DNA of 27,116 nt, taken from JBCAWW01 sp039024315 (GTDB lineage: Bacteria; Bacteroidota; Bacteroidia; J057). Position numbers and translations under genes: made by a program. This document shows, one piece after another, positions 8,087 through 17,600 of this stretch (within the stretch, counting starts at the first letter, position 1; the number at the start of each line of letters is the position of its first letter). The stretch is from NCBI GenBank assembly GCA_039024315.1, contig JBCCQN010000112.1:1-27116 (forward strand), in the 5' to 3' direction. The notes under the pieces were generated by a model, which saw only the letters and a program-made list of their open reading frames with translations, was not told the DNA's origin and did no database searches.

Positions 8087-11000
8087 TTAGTTTTTGAGTA
8101 CCATCACTCTTTGCTGGAAGGCTTGGTTGCCTACCTGTACGCTTAGGTAATAGATACCATTCGCCAAGCCATGGGCTGAAATCGTCAAAACATGGCGTCC
8201 TGCCGCAAGATTTCCTTTATCCTCGCGACCTACTTCCTGGCCTAGGGCATTCAATAGGCGAAGGGATACCCTTTGCTCACTGGCCAACTCTAAGTCCAGA
8301 TTGGTGCGTTCCGCGAAGGGGTCTGGATAAGCAGCGGACAGGATCACTTCCTCCGCTAAACTATAATCAACCCTAATCGCATCACTGTAAGTTACCCCTC
8401 CGTTAAGATCGATCTGACGGAGACGATAATAGTTGGATCCGATCAAAGGGGAGCGGTCAAATACTTGATAGTTGAGTCTTTGTTGACTAGTGCCTGCGCC
8501 TTCGACTTGGTCTATTTTGCTAAAGACTTGGCCTTCGGCCGAACGCTCAACTTCAAACAAACGATTTTGAAACTCTCCTTGGGTAGTCCAATCAATTTGC
8601 ACCCAATTGTTTTCGTTGAGGTCAGCACTGAAATCGACTAGTTCTACTGGTAAAACCTGTCCGACTTGAATGTCATCCAAGGCGATATCGGAACGGTAGC
8701 CTGTACCCGTTATCCCTCTAAAACGCACTTTGATTACCTGCCCACTGTAAGCTGAGAGCGGAACGGTAAAATTTTGCCAGAGATTGCCCTGATCACCAGA
8801 GATTGGCGTAATCACATCATTGACCCATTCTCCGTTTTCTTGTACATCCACATGCAGACGCCCCATCTCAATGCCATTCATATGGTAGGAAAAGCTCAAT
8901 TCTGCCGCAGCAGCGGTGGTGAGATCAATACAAGGACTCTCCAAGATCGCCATGCGACCATAGCAAGAAGAGGCCTCGAGATAGACGTAAGCACCGGCTG
9001 CATTTCCTGGATTTGCATCCACTGCTGGCCCCGTATTATTGGAAGGCGTACCCCCGTTGTCAATGCGCCAATCGATATCATCTTCTGTGCCGTTGGTATA
9101 GTTGGTCCAGCCATTGGGCAAGGCACAGCTAGTAGCCGCACAATCGGCTGTAGTCGCACAATTTGTCCCCGTCTCAAAGTCTTCCGAAAGCGGTAAGCCC
9201 ACCGGATTACCTACTACGGTGATGACATTGGTAATCGTACGATTATCGGTACCAAAAGCATTGCTCGCATCCAAACGTACGGTATAAGTACCCGCCGCTG
9301 TAAAAATCACTTCCGGATTTTGTGAGTTAGCATTGGTGGCATTGATGTAGTTATGAGTGGCAGGGGTAATAGACCAAGTCCAAGCTGTTGGCGTATAGCT
9401 TGAAAAATCTGTCAACTGTACATTTTGACCAATACAGGCTTCTGAAGTTGTCAATGCAAAGCAAACCGCCGGTGCGACATTACCGGGATCTTTGAGATCA
9501 GATTCCCAAAGGCCGCGACCGTAAGTGGCCGCTCTCAACATATCAAAACCACGACAATCAGGGTCGTAATAGATTTCTAATTCAAGAATCTCAACATTAG
9601 GCAAATCATCCGAAAACAATTGCCAATCTGTCATCGTATTGTCGCGATAATAAACGCCCACGTCCATCCCGACATACATAGCCTCGTTCGTACTCAAGCG
9701 ATCAAAAACGATCGTATTGAGCGAAAGATTGGGCAAGGTACCGGAAAAATTGGTCCAACTTAGTCCACCATCATTGGATTGATAAATATCATTGTTGAGG
9801 GCGACCCAGAGGATATCTGGATTGTTGGGATGGATCTCGATGTCCTTGGGACGAGTGGCTACAGGAAGATTGGCCGTCAGGTTGGTCCAAGTAGGAGCTG
9901 CTCCATTGGCGTTGGTAGATTTATAGAAGCGATTACCACCTGAGCGCGCGATATATACTACATCCGGATTGGAGCGAGAGATCGCAATATCACGGATGGT
10001 AGAGCCTGTAAAAGCACTGATTTGGGTCCAAGTGGGAGTTCCTGAAGATTTGACATCAAAGGCTCGCCACATATTTTCCATGCCCACAAACATCGTATCG
10101 GGATTGGCAGGATGCAATTTGTAAGGAGTCACCCATGCGCCCGATTCTGGTATCGTTCCAGTAATGCCACCAAAGGTAACGCCTCGGTTGGTAGATCGTC
10201 TGATATCCCCATAGTAAAGGGCACCATACATCACATTATCATCAGAATAATCGATGATACATTCCATCCCATCTCCCCCGATTTCAGTGCGCCAAAAGCC
10301 TTCGTCATAGATGGCGGTACCATTGTCTTGGTAGCCATTGATTATGAGGTCCCTCGTTTGTTGTGATTGGCCAATTTTATAAATCTGAGCGATATCCAAA
10401 CCACTCGAAAGTTCGGTCCAGTTGATGCCGTCATCTGTAGAAAAATGAACGCCTCCGTCATGACCCAAAAACATATCGCCAGTGTGAGGCGACCATTCTA
10501 GTACATGATGGTCAGCATGCACTTCGGCTATACCACCATTGCCGACCCAGTGGGTTAGGCTATCCCAAGTAACACCGCCATCACGACTTTCCCATAGATT
10601 TATCGCCCCGATGATCACACGATTTGCATCATTAGGATCTCCCAATGCAACGAGATCATACCAAGCCTGACTAGCCGTACCAGAGCCGTCATAGTTGTAG
10701 CCACAGATATTAGGACTAGTGGATTGTGTGGTGAAGGTATTACCACTATTCGTGGAACGATAAAGTCCCTCCAAACCATTGCCGTCCCCAGAGAAGAGAT
10801 AGACTACGTCTGGGTCATCGGCACTTACCGCGAGAGCAATACGAGAAGTCGCGGTGGGGGTACCATTGGTCAATTGGGCCCAGTTTTGCCCGTTATCAGT
10901 AGAGCGATAGACTCGATTCCCACAAGCGTAGATAGTATTGCTATCACCCGGCTTAAAGACTACGTCCTTACAATTGTGCCCAGAAAAGGTCTGAGTCCAA

Positions 11001-11788
11001 TTAGCGCCACCATTGATGGTGCGGTAAATACGGTTGTTGGTGACCGCGATCATCATATCAGAATCCGTGGGATCCATGATGATTTCATTGACGGTGCGGT
11101 TGCCCATTCCAGTGTTCCAGGCCGCCCAAGTCGCGCCACCATCGGTGGTTCGCCAAACTCCATAACCGGGTGAGTCTCCCCCATCGCGGTCTCCGGTAGC
11201 AATATAGATCGTAGCAGGATTGGTAGGATGTACGATGATCGAAGAAACTCCCAATCGGACTAAGTTACTACTTAGATCAGACCAAGTCAGACCGTAATCG
11301 GTACTTTTCCAAATCCCACCGGCGGGAGAACCAACAAAAATGGTGTTAGGATCGGTTGGATGGAAGGCAATCGCGGTTGTCCTCCCTAATCCATTGGGCT
11401 GACTAGTCCCATTGTTGGGTAGGGTAATCGGTCCTAAGGCTCGCCAATCACCATTGGCACTGGATCTTTTTTCAGCCCCTTGGGGGTGAGTTCTCAGGTA
11501 CTCTTGGAACTCAGCATTTTTGCGTTGCGGCGCCATTTGCGTACCATCGGCATCTACACGAGACTCCATGTAGTATTGCCATCTCTTAAACGGTTTCCAG
11601 CCGGAACCTTTAGTGACAGGTCGATTTTTCCAATAGGCTTCAAAAGCAGTTAAAGTTTCCTCGTACTTCGCATTAGGATCTTGCATAAGCTCCACATGGC
11701 GAGGCATTTGAGCGGATAAAAAGAGCGGATTAAAGGCAAATACGAGGGCAATCACCCCCCATAATTGAGTAGAAGAAGCAGGTTTCAT
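8087..11788 (-). CDS. Secreted Asp-box (VPS10/sortilin-like) propeller protein with PKD, MAM-like and T9SS type A sorting domains
   Basis: A 1233-residue export-targeted protein. Domains in order: a signal peptide (1-27, ending FLSAQ); a conserved-looking lead region with KGSGWKPFKRWQYYMESR (about 60-80); a beta-propeller section to about residue 790 with roughly ten Asp-box/BNR repeats (KSTDYGLTW, RTTDGGATW, RSTDNGQNW, ESRDGGVTW, QSNDGGLSW); a PKD-like domain (about 800-890, AAGTYTVRL); a Cys-containing MAM/jelly-roll-like domain (about 905-1060, ending IALDDIQVGQ); a Bacteroidota linker domain beginning LPVELVDFSA; and a C-terminal T9SS type A sorting domain (last 85 residues, GIYYLSVQ...QRVMVLKN). 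Such propellers occur in glycoside hydrolases, sortilin-like binders and surface adhesins. I see no catalytic signature, so binding or adhesion is the safer reading. It is monocistronic, with its own terminator and a candidate promoter. Confidence 0.88.
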   Translation of the reverse strand: MKPASSTQLWGVIALVFAFNPLFLSAQMPRHVELMQDPNAKYEETLTAFEAYWKNRPVTKGSGWKPFKRWQYYMESRVDADGTQMAPQRKNAEFQEYLRTHPQGAEKRSSANGDWRALGPITLPNNGTSQPNGLGRTTAIAFHPTDPNTIFVGSPAGGIWKSTDYGLTWSDLSSNLVRLGVSSIIVHPTNPATIYIATGDRDGGDSPGYGVWRTTDGGATWAAWNTGMGNRTVNEIIMDPTDSDMMIAVTNNRIYRTINGGANWTQTFSGHNCKDVVFKPGDSNTIYACGNRVYRSTDNGQNWAQLTNGTPTATSRIALAVSADDPDVVYLFSGDGNGLEGLYRSTNSGNTFTTQSTSPNICGYNYDGSGTASQAWYDLVALGDPNDANRVIIGAINLWESRDGGVTWDSLTHWVGNGGIAEVHADHHVLEWSPHTGDMFLGHDGGVHFSTDDGINWTELSSGLDIAQIYKIGQSQQTRDLIINGYQDNGTAIYDEGFWRTEIGGDGMECIIDYSDDNVMYGALYYGDIRRSTNRGVTFGGITGTIPESGAWVTPYKLHPANPDTMFVGMENMWRAFDVKSSGTPTWTQISAFTGSTIRDIAISRSNPDVVYIARSGGNRFYKSTNANGAAPTWTNLTANLPVATRPKDIEIHPNNPDILWVALNNDIYQSNDGGLSWTNFSGTLPNLSLNTIVFDRLSTNEAMYVGMDVGVYYRDNTMTDWQLFSDDLPNVEILELEIYYDPDCRGFDMLRAATYGRGLWESDLKDPGNVAPAVCFALTTSEACIGQNVQLTDFSSYTPTAWTWSITPATHNYINATNANSQNPEVIFTAAGTYTVRLDASNAFGTDNRTITNVITVVGNPVGLPLSEDFETGTNCATTADCAATSCALPNGWTNYTNGTEDDIDWRIDNGGTPSNNTGPAVDANPGNAAGAYVYLEASSCYGRMAILESPCIDLTTAAAAELSFSYHMNGIEMGRLHVDVQENGEWVNDVITPISGDQGNLWQNFTVPLSAYSGQVIKVRFRGITGTGYRSDIALDDIQVGQVLPVELVDFSADLNENNWVQIDWTTQGEFQNRLFEVERSAEGQVFSKIDQVEGAGTSQQRLNYQVFDRSPLIGSNYYRLRQIDLNGGVTYSDAIRVDYSLAEEVILSAAYPDPFAERTNLDLELASEQRVSLRLLNALGQEVGREDKGNLAAGRHVLTISAHGLANGIYYLSVQVGNQAFQQRVMVLKN

Positions 11789-11837
11789 TATGTAATTTTT
11801 TTTCTCATCCCAGCTTGGGAGGCTAGGTAGAGATCCC

Positions 11838-11866
11838 CAAATTTAACATCTCATAACTTACAAAAA
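11838..11866 (-). promoter_or_regulatory. Candidate Bacteroidota-type promoter for the Asp-box/T9SS protein gene
   Basis: On the minus strand, TAAATTTG (plus-strand 11838-11845) exactly fits the Bacteroidota -7 consensus TAnnTTTG, about 50 bp before the start codon. A TTTTTG lies upstream (plus-strand CAAA at 11861), separated by 15 bp, which is shorter than the usual spacing of about 19 bp. The -7 match is the main support. Confidence 0.45.
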
Positions 11867-12040
11867 GTACACCACATGCCCAGCTTTCAGCCCTAGAAAA
11901 GTTCAAATTATCCTTCAAGTAGGATTTTCGTAGAAATAGAAGTTTTTCTTGAAATGCGAATCGTTTGAGGGAAATATTTTCCTTAATAGAGTATTATTTC
12001 AAATTAAGCAAGCGTATTTTTAAGGCCATTTTTTATTTGC

Positions 12041-13453
12041 ATGAATTTAAAGTCAGCTCTAAAGGGAGAGGTATTTGAAAAATTGCAGTTGGCGGCCAGC
12101 CAGCTCAATGTGAAGGCATATCTGATCGGAGGCTTTGTCAGAGATTATTTACTCAATAGGCCTTGTAAAGATATTGATGTGGTAGTGGTTGGCCCTGGCA
12201 TAGCCCTCGCACAAGCGTTCGGCGAAGCCGTAAACGCCAAAGAAGTGATCATATATGAGAACTTTGGTACTGCCTTGGTTCGGTTTAAAGACTATGATGT
12301 AGAGTTTGTCGGAGCTAGAAAAGAGAGCTACCAGCGAAATTCGCGTAAACCTTTTGTTGAGGAAGGCACCCTAGAGGACGATCAACTACGCAGAGACTTT
12401 ACCATCAATGCCCTTTCTATTTCACTCAATCAGGAGGATTTAGGGGAAGTAAATGATCCATTTGAAGGCCTGCTAGACTTAGAGGAGGGGATTATTCGCA
12501 CCCCTACTGATCCTAACGTTACCTTTTCAGATGATCCGCTGCGTATGCTAAGGGCCATTCGTTTTGCGACGCAACTAGGCTTTTACATAGAGGAAGAAAC
12601 CTATGAGGCCATCGCCCGCAATCGCAAGCGAATCGAGATCATTTCCAAGGAACGAGTCAAAGACGAGCTCAATAAGATCATCTTGGCGGCTCCTCAGAAA
12701 GCTCCCTCCCTTGGGTTCGAGATCTTATTTAAAACGGGTCTTCTAGACATTATTTTTCCTGAACTGGCAGCTATGCATGGCATTGAAGTCAGAAATGGTC
12801 GTGGCCACAAGGATAACTTTTATCATACTTTACAAGTTCTGGACAATGTAGCGGAGATCAGTGATAATCTTTGGCTGCGCTGGGTGGCAATTTTGCACGA
12901 TATCGCCAAACCTGTTTGCAAACGTTACAGTCCGCAAACAGGTTGGACCTTTCATGGGCATGAAGACAAAGGCGCTCGTATGGTATCCAAGATTTTCAAA
13001 CGAATGAAGCTGCCTTTGAATCAGGATATGAAATACGTCGAGAAGTTGGTTCGTTTACACCAAAGACCGATTGCGCTCGTCAATGAAGAGGTTTCAGACA
13101 GCGCCATCAGAAGGATTGTGGTAGAGGCTGGTGAGGATTTAGATGATCTATTGGACTTTTGCCGCTGCGATATTACTTCTCGCAATCCTAAAAAGGTTCA
13201 GCGTTTTTTACGTAATTATAAAGAACTTGAAGATCGCATTCGAGAGGTTGAAGAGAGAGATAATCTCCGTAACTGGCAGCCGCCAATTGATGGAGAAATG
13301 ATCATGAAGGAGTTTGATCTCAAACCCAGTCGGACGGTTGGGCAAATCAAAAATGCGATCCGAGAAGCCATATTAGAAGGAGAAATCCCGAATGATCCCG
13401 AAGCGGCACACGCCTATATGCATCAAATTGCCCCTGAATTTCTAAAGCCTTAA
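12041..13453 (+). CDS. cca: CCA tRNA nucleotidyltransferase with HD domain
   Basis: This 470-residue enzyme adds or repairs the 3'-CCA end of tRNAs from CTP and ATP. It is a class II nucleotidyltransferase: GGFVRD at residues 30-35, the metal-binding DID at 44-46, and RRDFTINAL at 117-125 are the head-domain signatures. ERVKDEL (204-210) is the conserved ERxxxE-type element of the neck region that follows the base-recognition part. An HD phosphohydrolase domain follows, with His262 (FYHTL), His286-Asp287 (LHDIAK) and His305 (FHGHE). The ATG follows a 252-bp AT-rich gap shared with the divergent secreted-protein gene. I see no clear ribosome binding site. The next gene starts 4 bp after its stop and is probably co-translated. 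Confidence 0.93.
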   Translation: MNLKSALKGEVFEKLQLAASQLNVKAYLIGGFVRDYLLNRPCKDIDVVVVGPGIALAQAFGEAVNAKEVIIYENFGTALVRFKDYDVEFVGARKESYQRNSRKPFVEEGTLEDDQLRRDFTINALSISLNQEDLGEVNDPFEGLLDLEEGIIRTPTDPNVTFSDDPLRMLRAIRFATQLGFYIEEETYEAIARNRKRIEIISKERVKDELNKIILAAPQKAPSLGFEILFKTGLLDIIFPELAAMHGIEVRNGRGHKDNFYHTLQVLDNVAEISDNLWLRWVAILHDIAKPVCKRYSPQTGWTFHGHEDKGARMVSKIFKRMKLPLNQDMKYVEKLVRLHQRPIALVNEEVSDSAIRRIVVEAGEDLDDLLDFCRCDITSRNPKKVQRFLRNYKELEDRIREVEERDNLRNWQPPIDGEMIMKEFDLKPSRTVGQIKNAIREAILEGEIPNDPEAAHAYMHQIAPEFLKP

Positions 13454-13457
13454 GTAA

Positions 13458-14123
13458 ATGAAAGCCCGAATTGTATTATCGTTCTTAGTCCTTTTGACCA
13501 CACTGAGCCTGAATGCTCAAGATAGTACTGACTTAGAGGTTGATCGCTTTGATGAGATGCGAGGGATTGGTCTTCGCTTTTCTAGCAATATCAATTATTT
13601 CCCCCGGGCGCTGCAGTACAATTTGGTGCCAGATGGCTTCACGACGGGCATTTTCGGCGTTTATTACAGCAATTATACCCCTAGAAGTGGTTATGAAATC
13701 GGTGGCAATATTGTCTTCAAAAATGGCGGCGAAGGCTTCAATCTGCCGGTAGTGATGACGGATTTTTCCCCTGACCAAAATGTTGGTCTTGGTTCAATCG
13801 AGATGGATCTTAAGGTAGGGCCGCGCTTTGGCTCTTTCAACCCAAAGATTGGCTATATCCTTGGTTACCGCTTTTATCAAGAGAACTTCCTGCGTGATGG
13901 CGCTACTGGCGAAGTGAATCCCTGGTACTTGATGCTACCACTAGGCGTATCAGGGATTTGGCCCACCAACTTTGGTACCGTAGGTGTGGGCGGATTTTAC
14001 AATGTGGGTATCCTAAATGTCCTTCGAAATCCAGATCCGGGCGCAGGCACAGGTAGCATTTATGATGGCGGCAGACAGCGTTACATCAACCTAGAAATTA
14101 TCGTAACCTACGGAGTGCGGTAA
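13458..14123 (+). CDS. Exported protein, probable outer-membrane beta-barrel
   Basis: This 221-residue protein has an N-terminal signal peptide (MKARIVLSFLVLLTTLSLNA, then QDS). The rest is strand-rich with many Gly, Tyr, Phe and Asn residues (FSSNINYFP, YEIGGNIVF, VGPRFGSFNPKIGYILGYRF), and the last strand ends YINLEIIVTYGVR. This matches the general build of Bacteroidota outer-membrane barrels, but I recognise no specific family. The ATG is 4 bp after the cca stop, so it is probably co-transcribed with a tRNA-processing gene, with no obvious functional link. The last 16 bases overlap the 3' end of the convergent msrC gene, leaving no room for an intergenic terminator. Confidence 0.77.
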   Translation: MKARIVLSFLVLLTTLSLNAQDSTDLEVDRFDEMRGIGLRFSSNINYFPRALQYNLVPDGFTTGIFGVYYSNYTPRSGYEIGGNIVFKNGGEGFNLPVVMTDFSPDQNVGLGSIEMDLKVGPRFGSFNPKIGYILGYRFYQENFLRDGATGEVNPWYLMLPLGVSGIWPTNFGTVGVGGFYNVGILNVLRNPDPGAGTGSIYDGGRQRYINLEIIVTYGVR

Positions 14124-14602
14124 TGTAGCTCCCCTACCTTTTTCATCAAGCGCTCAAGATATTTTTGATCTACAGGAGAGAAATCATCCACCTGATCACT
14201 ATCTACGTCTAGGATAAGTTGGGTTTCTTCATTTACCACTAGTGGAACGACTATCTCCGAACGCGAGAGCGCGCTGCAAGCAATATGACCAGGAAAGAGC
14301 TCTACATCGGGTACGATGAGGGTTTCTTGGCGTTCGGCGCTGGAGCCGCATACCCCCTTTCCCATCGCAATTCTGGTACAGGCAAGAGGTCCTTGGAAGG
14401 GTCCTAACACCAGTTCTGCCCCATTCCAACGGTAAAAGCCAATCCAAAAGAAGCCCATCGCTTCTTTGAGCATCGCACTGATGTTGGCGAGATTGGCAAT
14501 CAAATCAGTCTCTGCGCTAATCACCGCCTCAATTTGCGGAATCAACTCCTCATAAGCCTGCTCTCGGCTTAGTCCTTCGGTGATATATAAAGATTCTGCC
14601 AT
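14108..14602 (-). CDS. msrC: Free methionine-(R)-sulfoxide reductase (GAF domain)
   Basis: This 164-residue GAF-fold enzyme reduces free L-methionine-(R)-sulfoxide in the cytosol, using thioredoxin-type electron supply. The family core is plain: LGPFQGPLACTRI, GKGVCG, and VPDVELFPGHIAC followed by SRSEIVVPL. Against my memory of E. coli fRMsr, every functional residue falls at a constant offset of nine: Cys75, Cys85 and Cys109 (E. coli 84, 94, 118), Trp53, Tyr57, Glu116, Asp132 and Asp134. The residue after the catalytic Cys is Ser (Asp in E. coli). The ATG at 14602 gives the usual family length. It overlaps the convergent gene by 16 bp. It lies downstream of the giant PKD gene on the same strand, with a strong hairpin in between. 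Confidence 0.93.
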   Translation of the reverse strand: MAESLYITEGLSREQAYEELIPQIEAVISAETDLIANLANISAMLKEAMGFFWIGFYRWNGAELVLGPFQGPLACTRIAMGKGVCGSSAERQETLIVPDVELFPGHIACSALSRSEIVVPLVVNEETQLILDVDSDQVDDFSPVDQKYLERLMKKVGELHYRTP

Positions 14603-14622
14603 GATGTTCTTATTGCATATCC

Positions 14623-14652
14623 AAGGGCTCTAAGATTAGGCTTAGAGCCCTT
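14623..14652 (-). terminator. Strong hairpin between the giant PKD gene and msrC
   Basis: A perfect 12-bp stem, AAGGGCTCTAAG / CTTAGAGCCCTT, with a 6-nt loop lies 9 bp beyond the PKD gene's stop and 20 bp before the msrC start. No long T-run follows on either strand, so this is a hairpin-only terminator candidate for the minus strand, or a processing signal. Confidence 0.6.
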
Positions 14653-14661
14653 AGCTTATTC

Positions 14662-17600
14662 TTATCGGTACAAAGTTACGGTGCCCGCGCGTCTACTCCC
14701 AACGCCACTGTATCCATTGCCATTGGCAACAAAGATGTAGACACCCTCAGGTGCTGGGCCTCCTTGTCTCATCGTACCATCCCATCCTTCTTCGATATCG
14801 TTGGTGGTATAGATCAATTCACCCCAGCGATTGTAAATGTCCATCTTAAACTGATCGACAAAGGTCCCTTTGAGGACAAATCGGTCATTTTTGCCATCGT
14901 TATTAGGCGTGAAGGCGGTAGGGGCAAAAATGAGGGGATCGAGTGTTACGCAAACTTCATTGGAATGACTGATCACTCGGTTGCCATTAAATTCAACCGC
15001 AGTGATACGATAGCAATTGATGGGCTGTCCGATATCAGCATTTTCGTCTAAGAAGCTGAGGTTCCCGCCACTCACTTCTGCTTGAAGGCCCCATTGGCCA
15101 GTGGCTTCATTGAAGATTTCGATTAAGTATTTCTCCACTCCTAGCTCCCATTGCTCATAGGCTGACCAATCCAATTGGACTCGACCATTGCCATACAATG
15201 CTTTAAGGACAATCGTTCGGCCCAGCCGACCTACCGGAGTAAGATCCCCACAGGTGTCTATCGCAAAGGCCCTGTAATCATAAGACTGCAGACTCACGTC
15301 TACCATAGCGTCAACGTAAGAATTGGTACCCGTACTGATGGGGCCCGTTATTAGAGATTGATAACCATTGCCATCGTCTTTTTCGATCAAGTAATCTACT
15401 AAGCCAGGTACTATCGGCAGTTCCCATTCAAGCACTACGTTCAGGTTATTTTCGACACTGGCCCTCACCATATGGGCACGTTCTTGGATGCGGGCGTGAA
15501 TGGGACGATTGCGACTGGTATCACTCCAACTGAGCGTTCCGCTATTGCGGGCCAAAGCCTCTACACGATAGCTAAATGCCTCATCACAATTCATCTCGAT
15601 ATCGAGATAAGAAAGCGTATTGCCTGCTACGGTATTGAGCAGCGTAGCATTGGCGGGATTATAATCCGTTACTCTGTAGATGCGGTACTCCTCTACCCCA
15701 TTGGGCCAGCCTTGGTAAGGGGTCCAATTGAGTTCTATTTGCTCAGGCAAAGAAACCGTACTGAGATTAACGGCACAATGCTCGACACTGGCTCCGAGTT
15801 CTGACCCAAGGCCACAATAATTGCGGACTTGCAAGCGATAACAATATTCACTGGTTGTAGCATCTGTATTATTGTCAGTGTACTGAAGCTGATTGATATC
15901 GGTGGTGATATAAATCTCTTGGTATGGGCCGCCATTTTCGCGCCTCGAGATCACATATTCCCCAAAATCATTGATCGTATTTGGATAAGGCTCCCATTTA
16001 ATGTTGATGGAATTATTACCCGTAACGGATACCACGCTCATTGCTGGTGGAATCGGCACTTCGCTCAGCAATACTTCTACGGCATCTTGAATGACAAGAG
16101 TATCTCGACAACTAAAGAAGTCGCCTACGATCAATTGCACATCATAAAAGCCCGCATTGGTGTAAGCGTGATAAGCAGGATTGCCAAGACCAGTTTGGCC
16201 ATCGCCATAACTCCATTGCCAGGAAACGAGTGAAGTATCAGATTGGCTCTGATCGAGAAAAGTTACCACCTCTTGCGGACAGACCGGACTGGTAAAAGAG
16301 AAATCTGCCTCAGGATGATCTAGTCTGATATAGTTAGGCTTGGTAATACTGTCAACACAATTATTGATATCGGTAACAATCAAACTAACGCTATAGACAC
16401 CATCGTTCTGGTACAGATGAGAAGGAGTAGAGGCGAACTGCGGGGCAGAGCCGTCGCCAAAGTCCCATTGCCAATCAATGGCTCCCGCGCTTTGGTCTTG
16501 AAACATGCCAATGAAAGGCGAACAGCCAAAACTATCTGGTAAAACGGTAAAATCAGGATTTGGGAGCGGCAAGACCTCAATGGATTGATAAGCAGTGTCC
16601 GAGCAACCCAGACTATCGGTAACAATCATGGTCGCGATAGAAATACCCACATTGGCGTAACTATGGGTTACCGGATTACCCGTTGCCGCTGGGCTACCGT
16701 CTCCAAAGTCCCATTGCCAATCAATAATGGGAGCGCTAGCTGGGGTTGAGTTATCTAATAAATCAAGGGTAAATACTTGACAACCGACTGAATCTAAGAC
16801 CGAAATTTCCGCCTGAGGAGAGGGCACCACTTGAATCAGATTGGGGATTAGGAGTGTATCTGCACAACCATCATCGGAGAAGACAACTAGACTTACATCA
16901 TAAGTACCGATTTGATTATAGGTATGGAAGGGATTGTTTTGGGTAGAAGTAGTGCCGTCTCCAAAGTCCCATAGCCAGGAAGCAATACCAGCCGAGGCAG
17001 TACTCAAATCTGTAAACAAGACAGTACCAGCATCACAAACTACATTTTGACTTACGTTAAAGTCTGCCGTAGGCAAAGGAAAGACTACCACTGGATCAGT
17101 AGAGGTAATTAATACATCACATCCTAGCCCATCATTGAGGTTAATCTGCGGGAAATAGGTACCTGCTAGGCTATAAGTGTGGACATAGTTAGAGTCGGCA
17201 GAATTGGTCAAGGTACCATCCCCCATATCATACTGAAACAATACCGTATTGGTAGGATCTACACTCACAAACACATTAAGCGGTGGACAGCCCGAATCTG
17301 GACTAAAAGTGAAGGTACCATAGGGACCGGCTAAGTCAATCAAACTTGGTGCAAGAACGGTATCGGCACAACCGCTGCCAGTAGTAATGATTAAGCTTAC
17401 ATCAAAAGTCCCCGGAATCGCATAAATATGAGAGGGGTTCATCTGGGTAGAGCTTGTGCCGTCTCCAAAATCCCATTGGTAGGTATTGTTCCCATTTAAT
17501 GAGCTAGTAGAAGTAAAATTGACCAATAACGGAGGGCAACTTGCACTGGTGGTATCAGCGGTAAAGCCGGCAACTAAATCTGCAATGGTAACATAATTGA

